Program-made: the position numbers and the translations under genes
Shown: positions 37,262 through 45,575 of the stretch, piece after piece
How the letters are laid out: every line of letters starts with the position of its first letter
Position numbering within the stretch: position 1 is the first letter of the stretch
DNA from: JAKQHY01 sp034429475
GTDB lineage: Bacteria > Chloroflexota > Anaerolineae > B4-G1 > SLSP01
Assembly: GCA_034429475.1 (NCBI GenBank)
Contig: DAOUGD010000159.1
Coordinates: forward strand, 24,166 to 88,165
Direction: 5' to 3'
Length of the DNA: 64,000 nucleotides
The notes under the pieces: model-generated
What the model saw: the letters and a program-made list of their open reading frames with translations, nothing else
Told to the model about the DNA's origin: nothing
Databases searched by the model: none

Positions 37262-38454
37262 CCTTGGCGCATATTCTCTTTGCCTACAAGCAATTTCCCG
37301 CCCCCTCGGTTGGTCATGCCGGGGGGGAATCGCTTTTTAAATTGATGGCTGAATGGCGCCGGCGCGGCCACCGGCTGACGTTGGTGGCCCGTATCCTGGA
37401 CGAGGAACGCGCGCAGTTGCCAGCAGTGGAGGCGCTCTGCGACGCGATCTACACCGTCTCGCATCATCGCTCCTTACCAGGTCCGCGTCCACTGGCGATG
37501 CTGCGCAGTTATGTCGCCTTCCGTCGCATGGCGGCGCGCGCGCTGCGCGAGACTTCCCCGGATTTCCTCCATGTGGAAACTACCCAGACGGCGGTGGTAT
37601 TGGCCGGGCTGCGGCTGCCGCCGGCCTCTTTCCGTACTCAAGACGTGAACTGGTTTCTCCACGAACAGAGCGCAGTTCACGCGCGCGGCTGGGCGCATTG
37701 GCTGGCGCAGGGGAAGGCCGCTTTCTTCCACCGGTTTGAGCCGTGGCTGTGGCGCCGCTACGCCGTGATGCTGGCGATCTCGGAAGGAGATCGCTGCCTG
37801 CTTGCGCCGTACTGCGCGCAGCGCCCCCTGCTGATGCTGCCCCTGACGCCGGCCGTGTTCCCCACCCCGCCGGAGGCGACATCTCCGCCCGCATCCCCCA
37901 TTGCGCCTGGCCCCAACCTGTTGTTCGTCGGCGCGATGTCCCGCGATCACAACCTCGCGGGCGTAGGGTGGTTCCTCGACGAAGTGTGGCCCCGCATCCG
38001 GGCGGAAGTACCGGACGCGCGCTTCTTCATCGTGGGCGGCAATCCCCCGGAGACGCTGCGCGCGCGCGCCGATGGGCAGTCCGTGGTCGTTACTGGCTTT
38101 GTGGACGACCTGGTGCCCTGGTATCGCGCCGCCGCCGTCTTCGTGTCGCCGCTGCTGGTGGCCGGCGGCCTGCTGCAAAAGGTAGTGGACGCGATGGCGT
38201 TGGGCACGCCCATCGTGGCGACGTCCGTGTGCAATCACGGCCTGGGGACGACACCCGGCGTCCACCTGCTGACCGCCGACGCGCCGGAGGACTTCGCCGC
38301 CGCCGTCATCCGCCTGCTACGCGACCCGCAGGCGCGCGCCCGGATCGCCGCCGCCGGTCAGACCTTCATCCAACCCTACTGCGACATTGCCGCCGCCGTG
38401 GATGCGTGGGAACAGGCGCTGTTGCGAGTGAGCAATAAAGCGAGTGAGCGATAA
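37258..38454 (+). CDS. Glycosyltransferase, GT4-like (GT-B fold)
   Basis: 398 residues if translation begins at TTG 37258, which overlaps the RNase J stop as TTGA; TTG 37264 is also possible. The N-terminus LAHILFAYKQFPAP and the C-terminal half (LLFVGAMSRDHNLAGVGWFL, FIVGGNPPE, VTGFVDDLVPWYRAAAVFVS, then GGLLQKVVDAMALGTPIVAT) are typical of GT-B glycosyltransferases, with the family-4 E-x7-E region altered to GGLLQKVVDAMA. The substrate is unknown; the LCP neighbours suggest surface polysaccharide. The last residues RVSNKASER come from three copies of a 16-mer repeat that carries the stop codon. Confidence 0.85.
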   Translation: MTLAHILFAYKQFPAPSVGHAGGESLFKLMAEWRRRGHRLTLVARILDEERAQLPAVEALCDAIYTVSHHRSLPGPRPLAMLRSYVAFRRMAARALRETSPDFLHVETTQTAVVLAGLRLPPASFRTQDVNWFLHEQSAVHARGWAHWLAQGKAAFFHRFEPWLWRRYAVMLAISEGDRCLLAPYCAQRPLLMLPLTPAVFPTPPEATSPPASPIAPGPNLLFVGAMSRDHNLAGVGWFLDEVWPRIRAEVPDARFFIVGGNPPETLRARADGQSVVVTGFVDDLVPWYRAAAVFVSPLLVAGGLLQKVVDAMALGTPIVATSVCNHGLGTTPGVHLLTADAPEDFAAAVIRLLRDPQARARIAAAGQTFIQPYCDIAAAVDAWEQALLRVSNKASER

Positions 38455-38471
38455 AGCGAGTGAGCGAAGTA
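38424..38471. repeat. Three tandem copies of a 16-mer
   Basis: Copies of GCGAGTGAGCGATAAA at 38424-38439, 38440-38455 and 38456-38471 (the last diverging at its end). The stop codon of the glycosyltransferase gene (38452-38454) lies in the second copy. Confidence 0.9.
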
Positions 38472-38481
38472 TCACTACTCG

Positions 38482-38490
38482 TGGTATAAT
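38482..38490 (+). promoter_or_regulatory. Extended -10 promoter of the tandem LCP genes
   Basis: TGG directly before TATAAT (38485-38490), with no good -35. It lies just after the 16-mer repeats and 28 bases before the start codon. Confidence 0.5.
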
Positions 38491-38517
38491 GCAACCGAAA
38501 TACCATAGGGAGTTGCA

Positions 38518-39903
38518 ATGATTATGACAAAAGGGCGCGCCCCCCGGTCTCGTAGCGTCTTGCCGATTTTGATGACGGCTGTGTTGATCATTATGTTGTT
38601 AGCCATTGGCGTAGGCGTGGCTTCTTTTGTGCTCTCCTGGCTGCGCGGCTCATTGACCACCCCCGGCAGCATTGTCCCCGGCCTGCCGAGCAGCACCCAG
38701 CCAAGCGAGAACGTCAAATATGAGTTCGGCGCCATATTGCCCACCTGGACCAGCAAGGATCGCGTCACCGTCCTGCTTCTGGGGATTGACGAGCGTGCAC
38801 AGGAAACCGGCCCCTTCCGCACGGATACGATGATGGTGTTGACGCTTGATCCCGTGACCAAACAGGGCGGCGTGCTTTCCATCCCCCGTGACCTCTGGGT
38901 GCCGATCCCCGGCTACCAGGATGGGCGGATCAACACGGCGCACTTCCTCGGCGACCTCTATGGCTATACCGGCGGCGGCCCGGCACTGGCGCAAGCGACC
39001 GTTGAGTACAACCTGGGGGTTCAGGTAGATTATTACGTGCGCGTCAATTTCCAGGGGTTCGTCACGTTGGTGAACGCCGTGGGTGGCGTCAACATCTACG
39101 TCGAAGAGCCAATTAGCGACCCGACGTACCCTGATTACCACTACGGCTATGAGCCGTTGTACATTGAGGCCGGGTGGCAACATTTCGATGGCGAAATGGC
39201 CTTGAAATACGCCCGCACCCGCCACGGCAGCAGTGACTTCGACCGCGCCCGCCGCCAACAACAGGTGATGCTGGCGGTGCTGAATCAGGTGATAGACCTG
39301 AATATGGCGCCCACGTTGGCCCGCAACGCCTCCGAATTGTACGAGACGCTGCAAGCCTCGGTGCAGACGAATCTGGCATTGGATCAAATTTTGGCCCTGG
39401 CGAACCTGGTGCAAGAGGTTGATCGCTCCCAAATCCGTTTCGGGGTTATTGACAACACTTGCACGCAGTCCTGGGTGACGCCCGAAGGTTGGCAAGTCCT
39501 GGTGCCGCTGCGCGATCAGATGCGCGCCGTGCGGGATTACGTCTTCTTTGCGGATCAACCGCAGGCTACAGGGAGCGTGGACGAAGCGGGGCAGCCCCTG
39601 CCCACCGCAACGCCGGAAATGGCAACCATCTCCGTCCTGAACGGAACCGCACAGGCCGGATTGGCCGGTGGCACCGGCGATTATTTGAGCGCAAACGGGT
39701 TAACGGTGACAAATGTGGGCAACGCCGAAGATGCGACCTACGCCAAGAGCCTGATCATTATGAACCGGGATAAGTCCGCAACGGCTAACCGCATTGCGAC
39801 GTTATTGGGGTTGACGTCGGCGGCTATCGTGCATGGGACGGACGCGAACGCCGCCCACGACATCGTGGTAATTCTCGGCGCGGACTATGCCGGGCCGCCC
39901 TAA
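38518..39903 (+). CDS. LytR-CpsA-Psr family protein with LytR_C domain (copy 1 of tandem pair)
   Basis: 461 residues: a short basic N-terminus, one membrane helix (about 17-42), the extracytoplasmic LCP domain (VTVLLLGIDERAQ, FRTDTMMVLTLDP, SIPRDLWVPIPGY, RINTAHFLGD, LKYARTRHGSSDFDRARRQQ) and a LytR_C domain (ISVLNGTAQAGLAGGTGDYL). The arginines and aspartates that bind pyrophosphate and metal in the family are present. It is expected to ligate polyprenyl-linked glycans to the wall or other acceptors. GGGAG precedes the ATG. A closely similar paralogue follows 58 bases on, with a short hairpin (TACTCG/CGAGTA, 39930-39953) between them. Confidence 0.93.
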   Translation: MIMTKGRAPRSRSVLPILMTAVLIIMLLAIGVGVASFVLSWLRGSLTTPGSIVPGLPSSTQPSENVKYEFGAILPTWTSKDRVTVLLLGIDERAQETGPFRTDTMMVLTLDPVTKQGGVLSIPRDLWVPIPGYQDGRINTAHFLGDLYGYTGGGPALAQATVEYNLGVQVDYYVRVNFQGFVTLVNAVGGVNIYVEEPISDPTYPDYHYGYEPLYIEAGWQHFDGEMALKYARTRHGSSDFDRARRQQQVMLAVLNQVIDLNMAPTLARNASELYETLQASVQTNLALDQILALANLVQEVDRSQIRFGVIDNTCTQSWVTPEGWQVLVPLRDQMRAVRDYVFFADQPQATGSVDEAGQPLPTATPEMATISVLNGTAQAGLAGGTGDYLSANGLTVTNVGNAEDATYAKSLIIMNRDKSATANRIATLLGLTSAAIVHGTDANAAHDIVVILGADYAGPP

Positions 39904-39961
39904 TAGCTAAACGATATTGTGCCAAGTTTTACTCGTTCTTCTATAAGCGAGTAGGTGGGGA

Positions 39962-41359
39962 ATGAATGAAATAAACACTACGGTGCCGGCCCCTGCCGCC
40001 GCGCGCCAACAATTTCCGGTTAAACTGCTGCTGAGAATTAGCCTCGTCGTGCTCTACCTGATCATCATCCTGAGCGCGGGCTACGCCATCTTCGCCAAGG
40101 TGCGGGAGCAAGTCGCCGGCTCTAGCATTCTGCCGGAATTTACCATCAAACGTGCCGAAGGCGAGGGAAGTCCCAACATCGAGATCAAAGAGGGGGAGAC
40201 GTGGCCGGAGTGGACCAACACCGAGCCGGTCACCTTCTTGATCATGGGCATTGATGAGCGCATGCAAGAGGATGAAAAGTATTGGCGCACCGATACCATG
40301 ATTATCGCCACCCTCGACCCGGTCACGATGAAAGCCGGTGTGCTTTCGATTCCACGCGACCTGTGGGTTCACATTCCCGGTTACACCGAGGATCGCATCA
40401 ACACCGCGCATCGCATCGGCGACATGTACGAACATCCGGGTGGTGGGCCAGCGCTCGCCATCGAGACGGTGGAGTACAACCTGGGCGTAGAGATTAACTA
40501 CTACGTCCGATTCAATTTCCAGGCGTTTGTTGAGATCGTGGACCGGATTGGAGGCATTGACATTGACGTGCCAGAGGAGATTCACGACACGCAATATCCT
40601 ACCCCTGACTTTGGTTACGAAGTGTTCCACGTGGACGCCGGTCTGCATCACTTCTATGGGGAAGAAGCACTCAAGTATGCACGCACCCGCCATACCAACG
40701 GCGGCGATTTTGACCGGGCGCGCCGCCAACAACAAGTGCTCAAGGCTATCTTCAAGCAAGTCACAAAGGCCGATATGTTCCCGCAACTGGCCGCGCAGGC
40801 CCCGGAGATGTTGGAAATCCTGCAAAACTCCATCAAGATTGATCCCAAGCTGCAACTGGACGAGTTGATCGCCCTGGCGAACCTGGCGCGAAAGGTCAAC
40901 ATGGACGAAGATGTCACCTTCCGCGTCATTGACGAACGCTGCACCTTGTTTAAGACTACGCCGGACGAAATGATGATTCTGGTGCCGCTGCGCGATGAGA
41001 TTCGAGTGGTGCGGGACGAAGTGTTTGGCCTGCGAGCGGAAAGCGAAGGAGTACAAACCGTAGAGGAAGAAGCCCCCACCATCTCCGTCCTCAACGGCAC
41101 CGGGACGGCGGGCCTGGCCTACGCCGCCGCCGAATTTTTGCAGGCCAACGGTATCCCGGTGACCAATTACGACAACGCCGACCGCCAGGACTACGACACC
41201 TCGCTGGTCATCCTCAATCGCGCCAAGCCGGCGACCGCGCTGCAAATTCTCTCCCTGTTGGAGTTGCCTCAGTCTGCCGTCATCAACGGCGCCAACCCCA
41301 CCGCCCAATACGACGTGGTTATCATCCTGGGCGCAGACTACGCCGCGCAGCAGCCCTGA
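39962..41359 (+). CDS. LytR-CpsA-Psr family protein with LytR_C domain (copy 2 of tandem pair)
   Basis: 465 residues with the same order as its neighbour: helix (about 22-45), LCP domain (VTFLIMGIDERMQ, WRTDTMIIATLDP, SIPRDLWVHIPGY, RINTAHRIGDMYEHPGGGPA, LKYARTRHTNGGDFDRARRQ) and LytR_C (ISVLNGTGTAGLAYAAAEFL). The two proteins share the same motif spacing and end almost identically (VVIILGADYA), so they arose by tandem duplication. Divergence in the acceptor-side loops suggests different glycan or acceptor preferences. A 19-bp repeat hairpin follows the stop. Confidence 0.93.
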   Translation: MNEINTTVPAPAAARQQFPVKLLLRISLVVLYLIIILSAGYAIFAKVREQVAGSSILPEFTIKRAEGEGSPNIEIKEGETWPEWTNTEPVTFLIMGIDERMQEDEKYWRTDTMIIATLDPVTMKAGVLSIPRDLWVHIPGYTEDRINTAHRIGDMYEHPGGGPALAIETVEYNLGVEINYYVRFNFQAFVEIVDRIGGIDIDVPEEIHDTQYPTPDFGYEVFHVDAGLHHFYGEEALKYARTRHTNGGDFDRARRQQQVLKAIFKQVTKADMFPQLAAQAPEMLEILQNSIKIDPKLQLDELIALANLARKVNMDEDVTFRVIDERCTLFKTTPDEMMILVPLRDEIRVVRDEVFGLRAESEGVQTVEEEAPTISVLNGTGTAGLAYAAAEFLQANGIPVTNYDNADRQDYDTSLVILNRAKPATALQILSLLELPQSAVINGANPTAQYDVVIILGADYAAQQP

Positions 41360-41365
41360 TTTTTT

Positions 41366-41421
41366 ACGCAAAGGCGCAAAGACGCTAAGAAAGAAAACCT
41401 GGCGTCTTTGCGCCTTTGCGT
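41366..41421. terminator. 19-bp perfect repeat hairpin between converging genes
   Basis: ACGCAAAGGCGCAAAGACG (41366-41384) and CGTCTTTGCGCCTTTGCGT (41403-41421). The arms are themselves near-tandem copies of GGCGCAAA-type octamers, so this belongs to the window's short-repeat hairpins. It sits 6 bases after the LCP gene stop and 15 before the end of the GT39-like gene, and probably ends transcription both ways. Confidence 0.75.
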
Positions 41422-41435
41422 GAAACGCTCTTTGT

Positions 41436-43232
41436 TTACTCTGGATTCCCCAACGGCTGCATCACGATGTACTGGAAGCCGTTCATCGGCACGTGTTCCA
41501 CCAGGCCGTAATGCTGACCGATGGCGGCGAGCACCGGCGGCGGGTAGAACTGCGCCCGCATGATGACAAGGCCGAATTCTTCCCGGCGCACCATCGCTTC
41601 CAACTCTGTGGTATCTAGCAGGCCGTTGTTGTAGAGGTTGAGCAACTGCGTGGGATTCGTGACCACCGGCTTGCCCGCCAGCATCGTGAACGCGGCCTCC
41701 TCGCTGAAGACCGGCCCATCAGCCGCGCGGACGTAGGCCAGCAGCTTCGCGCCGCCCTCGTAATCGCGCGGCAGCATCAGATGTCCCACCTGCGAATAGC
41801 CGACGGCATCGTAGTAAGGGTAATCGGCGTAGGCGGATTTCCCCGCCACACCGAGAATGCGCGCTATCGTCCCCCACACCGGCCCGGCAGTGGGCAGATG
41901 CAACATCCGCGTGGATTGGAGCAAGAGCAGCAGCGGCAGCGCCACTGCGACGTAATCCTGCCAGTGCGGTTGCAGCCGCGTGGCCCAATCGCGCAGCTTG
42001 CCGAGCGCAAACCCTGACAGCACCAGCGCCGCCGCCACCGACGTAGCCCAGTACGCCTCCCCCGCGCCCCACTTGCCGGACATCGCCCCCGTGCCGAGCG
42101 CGGCGACGAACCACAGCGTGTAGACCGAGAATTGCCCACCATAAGCCTCGTAGAGCGTCATGCCGAAGGCCAGCAGCACAAACAGCAGGTGAATTTTGAA
42201 CCAGGACTGAATCAGCCCCCACAATTGTGGGAAGATAAACTCGTTGACGTTGGCCGAAATGGTGTTGATCCACCACTGCCCGTCCGTGGCCCAGTTGATG
42301 CTCAGGAAGACTAGCCCGAAGACCGCCCCAAAGACAATCACCCACCCCACCGCGCGGCGCGGATTCCGCAAGAAGAGGTAGCCGAAGACTGCCGCCGCCG
42401 TGAACACAGCCAGTTGTTTGCAGTAGCCGGCGAACAGCAGAAACGTCAGCCCCAGCGCCACATTCTGCGGCCCGCGCGCGGGGTCTTCGGCTTTGGCGAT
42501 GAAGTATACACACAATGCTTCAAAGAACACCATCATCAAATGCTGGCGGCACAGCGGCCCGATGTGGTAGATGAAATTCGAGGCCAGGTACGCCAGCCCC
42601 ATCAGCAGTGGAAGGAAGACCCCGCCGGTGCGCCGCCGCACCGTCAGCCCGATGACCGCCGCCGTGAGCAGCGTGACGACAAACGAGAGCACCCGCCCGG
42701 AGAGCAGCGTCGGCCCAAACAGTGGAAACAGCAGGATGTTGAGGATGTGGAACACCGGCGGGTAATTGGAGGAATAAAACGGGTACGCGCTGCTGTCGCG
42801 GTAGGGCCACTCACCCCGGCTGTGCAACACCGCGTCGTACAACTCGAAACTTTCGCCCTGGTCATAGTCGTAAGGCCAGCGGAACAGGTCGGCGGCGTAG
42901 GCCACGTAGACGGCGAAGTAACCTAAGAACGCCAACAGCGCCAGCACAGCCAGCACCTTTTCTATCACGCGCCAGCCGGGGTCCGTGATGCGCGACGCAT
43001 CCGCGTAGCGCGGCTCTGACTCGGCGGCGGCCGGCAGCGCGCCCAGCCGCAAGAAGGGGACGCCGGCCAGCGCCGCGAGCAGCCCGGCCAGCAGCAGATT
43101 CCGCTCCACCGGCCCGACGCCGCTCCACGCCCCGCCGCCCAACCTTCCGACGATCAGCAGCGCCGCGTCGCCGCCCAGCCCCAAGGCGATAAAAAGCCAA
43201 CCCAGTTGACGTTTGGTGATGGGAGTATTCAT
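41436..43232 (-). CDS. GT39/ArnT-like polytopic membrane glycosyltransferase
   Basis: 598 residues with about 12 hydrophobic helices. After two N-terminal helices comes the first extracytoplasmic loop with acidic DYDQGESFELYDAVL and YPFYSSNYPPVFHILN, the pattern of polyprenyl-phosphate-sugar-dependent glycosyltransferases. The C-terminal approximately 120 residues are soluble and extracytoplasmic. I infer transfer of a sugar from a polyprenyl phosphate donor. There is no ribosome binding site: a tandem repeat abuts the start codon directly. A GT39 protein with a related role is at 56194-58527. Confidence 0.78.
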   Translation of the reverse strand: MNTPITKRQLGWLFIALGLGGDAALLIVGRLGGGAWSGVGPVERNLLLAGLLAALAGVPFLRLGALPAAAESEPRYADASRITDPGWRVIEKVLAVLALLAFLGYFAVYVAYAADLFRWPYDYDQGESFELYDAVLHSRGEWPYRDSSAYPFYSSNYPPVFHILNILLFPLFGPTLLSGRVLSFVVTLLTAAVIGLTVRRRTGGVFLPLLMGLAYLASNFIYHIGPLCRQHLMMVFFEALCVYFIAKAEDPARGPQNVALGLTFLLFAGYCKQLAVFTAAAVFGYLFLRNPRRAVGWVIVFGAVFGLVFLSINWATDGQWWINTISANVNEFIFPQLWGLIQSWFKIHLLFVLLAFGMTLYEAYGGQFSVYTLWFVAALGTGAMSGKWGAGEAYWATSVAAALVLSGFALGKLRDWATRLQPHWQDYVAVALPLLLLLQSTRMLHLPTAGPVWGTIARILGVAGKSAYADYPYYDAVGYSQVGHLMLPRDYEGGAKLLAYVRAADGPVFSEEAAFTMLAGKPVVTNPTQLLNLYNNGLLDTTELEAMVRREEFGLVIMRAQFYPPPVLAAIGQHYGLVEHVPMNGFQYIVMQPLGNPE

Positions 43233-43235
43233 GGG

Positions 43236-43358
43236 AAATGCGTAAGAAGTAATGAGAAATGAGTACAGGGTAATGGGAAATCGGAAATCGGAAATCGGTG
43301 ATCGGTGAGTAGAGCCATCTTACTCATTACCCATTACTGATTTCTGATTTCCATTCAC
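43236..43358. repeat. AATGGG/AAATCGG-type repeat stretch flanking the HAD gene end
   Basis: The run includes AATGAGAAATGAG and three consecutive GGAAATC-type heptamers, mirrored by ACTCATTACCCATTACTGAT and TTCTGATTTCC. It overlaps the last 12 codons of the HAD gene and reaches to the start codon of the GT39-like gene. Confidence 0.85.
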
Positions 43359-43994
43359 CAACTTCCGCAGCACGGCGCCCGTCTCCTCAATCGCGTCCAC
43401 GGCGAAGTCCACGCCAGGGCCGACTTGCCCGCCAGGGCGGACGAGGACGGTGCGCATCCCGAAGGCGGCGGCCTGCTCCAGATTGCGCGGCTGATCGTCC
43501 ACCAGGGCGCATGAGGCGCCCTCACATCCCAGGAGGTCGAGCGCGCGCCGATAGGCTTCCGGCCAGGGCTTGCCGCGATAGTCCGTGGCGCGCACGTCAA
43601 TGATGGGGCCGAAATGCCGGCGAATCGCCATTTTCTGCAAAATGCGGTCGGCCCAACTGGCAATGCCATTGGTGAAGATGCCTTTTGTTGCAAGAATAGC
43701 GGTCAGCATCGTGTCCAAATCCGACCGGGGCGTCAGATAAGCACTCACGTCTACCTCGTGGACGTAGTCGAGATAGTCGTCTATGTCCAGTTCAGGGTGA
43801 TGGTGACGCAACCCCATCATCGTGGTCCCGTAAGCCTCGAAGTATTCACGGCGCAGCGCCTTGGCTTCCTCCGGGGTGAGGGCTAGTTTCTGGCACACCC
43901 ACGCCTCAATGCGCGCGCCGACTTCCTTGAAAAGGCCGGAGCTATAGCTGTACAACGTATCGTCAAGATCAAAGAGAATGTATTGTATAGGCAT
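43320..43994 (-). CDS. HAD-superfamily phosphatase, pyrimidine 5'-nucleotidase-like
   Basis: 224 residues. HAD motif I is FDLDDTLY with D9 and D11; motif II is IFTNG; motif III includes the lysine of YRGKPWPEAY; motif IV is CALVDDQPRNLEQA. The helical cap with HHHPELDIDDYLDYVHEVDV is typical of the yeast Sdt1/PHM8-like nucleotidase subgroup, so a nucleotide or small phosphoester is the likely substrate. The last residues, NGNQKSVMGNE, are encoded by the tandem repeat. They match the tail of the unrelated MazG-like protein. The start codon abuts another repeat (TGATTCATC) without a ribosome binding site. Confidence 0.85.
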   Translation of the reverse strand: MPIQYILFDLDDTLYSYSSGLFKEVGARIEAWVCQKLALTPEEAKALRREYFEAYGTTMMGLRHHHPELDIDDYLDYVHEVDVSAYLTPRSDLDTMLTAILATKGIFTNGIASWADRILQKMAIRRHFGPIIDVRATDYRGKPWPEAYRRALDLLGCEGASCALVDDQPRNLEQAAAFGMRTVLVRPGGQVGPGVDFAVDAIEETGAVLRKLVNGNQKSVMGNE

Positions 43995-44166
43995 GATGAA
44001 TCAGCGGATCAGCGAATTACGAATTACGAATTACGAATTACGAATTACGAATTACGAATTGCGAATTGCGAATTGCGAATTGCGAATTGCGAATTGCGAA
44101 TTACGAATTACGTAGTGCGTATTCCGCAGGGCTTAACCTACAGAATACGCACTACGCACTACGGGG
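43995..44166. repeat. Array of 14 heptamers plus 14-bp inverted repeat
   Basis: ATCAGCGG-type octamers lie at about 44000-44012. Then there are 14 uninterrupted heptamers (44013-44110): six CGAATTA, six CGAATTG, two CGAATTA. CGTAGTGCGTATTC (44111-44124) and GAATACGCACTACG (44143-44156) then form a perfect inverted repeat, followed by another CACTACG. The unit ends at the DUF1015 stop codon (44167). Confidence 0.97.
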
Positions 44167-45483
44167 TTAAATCTCACCGGTCAGCGGCAGCGCGACCAGG
44201 CCGCTGATCACTTTGGGGAAGAAGTCGGTGGACTTTTGGGGCATTCGCTCGCCGGCGGCAGTGCAGGCGCGTACTTGCTCAATGCGGGTGGGGTTGAGCA
44301 GGAAAAGGAAGTTAGCCTCGCCGTTATCCACCGCCGCGAAGCCGGACGCCGGATCGCGCAGGTACGAGAGGTTTTCCTTGCGTGCCACACTCTCCTTGCT
44401 CAAGCCCATCACCTTTTCGATGATGAGTTCGTGCAGCACGGTCACGTCAAGGGCGCGGAAACTGGCGTCCCGGTCGGGCAGCAGCGCGGCCATCGTGTCC
44501 AGCGACTTGAGCGTGAGCAGCGTGTACTCGCCGTCGTAGAAGCCGAAGCGCGGTTGCTCCGACGTGGCCTCGGCCAGCGCGTCGCGCAGCGTGCCCAGGT
44601 CGCATTGCGGCGTGATCGTGAAATACGCCTTGAGCGCGCTCAGCAGCGCCTTGCTATCCAGCCGCGTGTAGTCATAAATCAGCCGGTGCGTCGGCAGAAT
44701 CACCAGGCCGGGGTCGCTCATACTCACCAGCGTCGCCATCACGTAGTTGAAGGCCGCGTTCGCGGGCGCGTCGGGATGCTGCGCGCGCATCTGCTCGCGG
44801 TAATTCAGCGCGGTCTCGTAGCGATGATGCCCATCGGCGATGATGAGCGGGCCTTTGCTCTTGAGTGCGGCGCCCACGGCTGCGACGACTTGCGGATCGT
44901 TGACGACCCAGAACGCCTGCTCCACCTCCGGCTCGATGACGCGCTCGCGCACGATGGCGGGCATGTGGGTGTCGAGGAAAGGTTGCAGCAGCCCGTTGAC
45001 CTCCGCTTCGGCGTCGGGGTAAAGCATAAAGATGTGCTCCCAGCCCATCTGCGTGGCCTGCGTGAGATTCAGCCGGTCCACTTTTGGCCCGCTGAGCGTG
45101 CGCTCGTGGGGCAAGACGACGCCCTCGTCAAACGTCGTCAACTCCAACGCTACCGTGAGACCGCGCCGGGTGTACTCCACGCCGTCCGGCGTCGTGAAGG
45201 TCTGTTCCAGCACGTACAGCGCCGGTTCGGGGTCGGTGAGCAACACCTGTTCGGCCATCCAGTTCTGCAAATAGCCGCGCGCGCGGGTGTAGACGTTGTT
45301 GTCCGGCTCATCCGGCGCGCGCAGTCCCCAGATCGTGCGGACGAAGTTGTAAGGCGACAGCTCGTAATACTGCGACTGCTCGGCGTCGTGAATGCGATCA
45401 TAAGGCTGCGTGATCACATCCGACAAATCGCAAAACTTGTCTGGGTTATAACGTAATCCTCGAAACGGTTTAATATTGACCAT
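44167..45483 (-). CDS. DUF1015 family protein
   Basis: 438 residues; the family is conserved but uncharacterised (COG4198). The N-terminus VNIKPFRGLRYNPDKFCDLS and VITQPYDRIHDAEQSQYY are typical. The central LIIADGHHRYETALNYRE carries DGHHR at 217-221, recalling the ParB/sulfiredoxin-like fold that includes free-serine kinases. It stands upstream-to-downstream with serA and a class V aminotransferase on the same strand, an association I believe recurs in other genomes, so a role in serine or phosphoserine metabolism is a reasonable inference. GGAGG precedes ATG 45483. Confidence 0.88.
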   Translation of the reverse strand: MVNIKPFRGLRYNPDKFCDLSDVITQPYDRIHDAEQSQYYELSPYNFVRTIWGLRAPDEPDNNVYTRARGYLQNWMAEQVLLTDPEPALYVLEQTFTTPDGVEYTRRGLTVALELTTFDEGVVLPHERTLSGPKVDRLNLTQATQMGWEHIFMLYPDAEAEVNGLLQPFLDTHMPAIVRERVIEPEVEQAFWVVNDPQVVAAVGAALKSKGPLIIADGHHRYETALNYREQMRAQHPDAPANAAFNYVMATLVSMSDPGLVILPTHRLIYDYTRLDSKALLSALKAYFTITPQCDLGTLRDALAEATSEQPRFGFYDGEYTLLTLKSLDTMAALLPDRDASFRALDVTVLHELIIEKVMGLSKESVARKENLSYLRDPASGFAAVDNGEANFLFLLNPTRIEQVRACTAAGERMPQKSTDFFPKVISGLVALPLTGEI

Positions 45484-45494
45484 AGCGCCTCCAA

Positions 45495-45575
45495 AAAGTT
45501 GCGAGTTGCGAGTTGCGAGTTAGGAGTGAGGAATAACCTTCTTCCTAACTCGCAACTCCTAACTCCTAACTCAAA
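45495..45575. repeat. GCGAGTT / AACTCCT heptamer hairpin between DUF1015 and serA genes
   Basis: Three perfect GCGAGTT heptamers (45501-45521) lead into AGGAGTG. On the other side are AACTCGC, AACTCCT, AACTCCT and AACTC (45547-45572). GCGAGTTAGGA (45515-45525) pairs with TCCTAACTCGC (45543-45553). The TAG stop of serA lies in this array. Confidence 0.92.

Noticed and set aside
44013..44110. Possible CRISPR array
   Set aside because: The units are 7 bases long and directly adjacent, with no spacers, and no cas genes are present in the window.
43983..44207. Open frame of 74 codons with the repeating ITNYELR pattern
   Set aside because: It is only the translation of the heptamer array and overlaps two real genes on the other strand.
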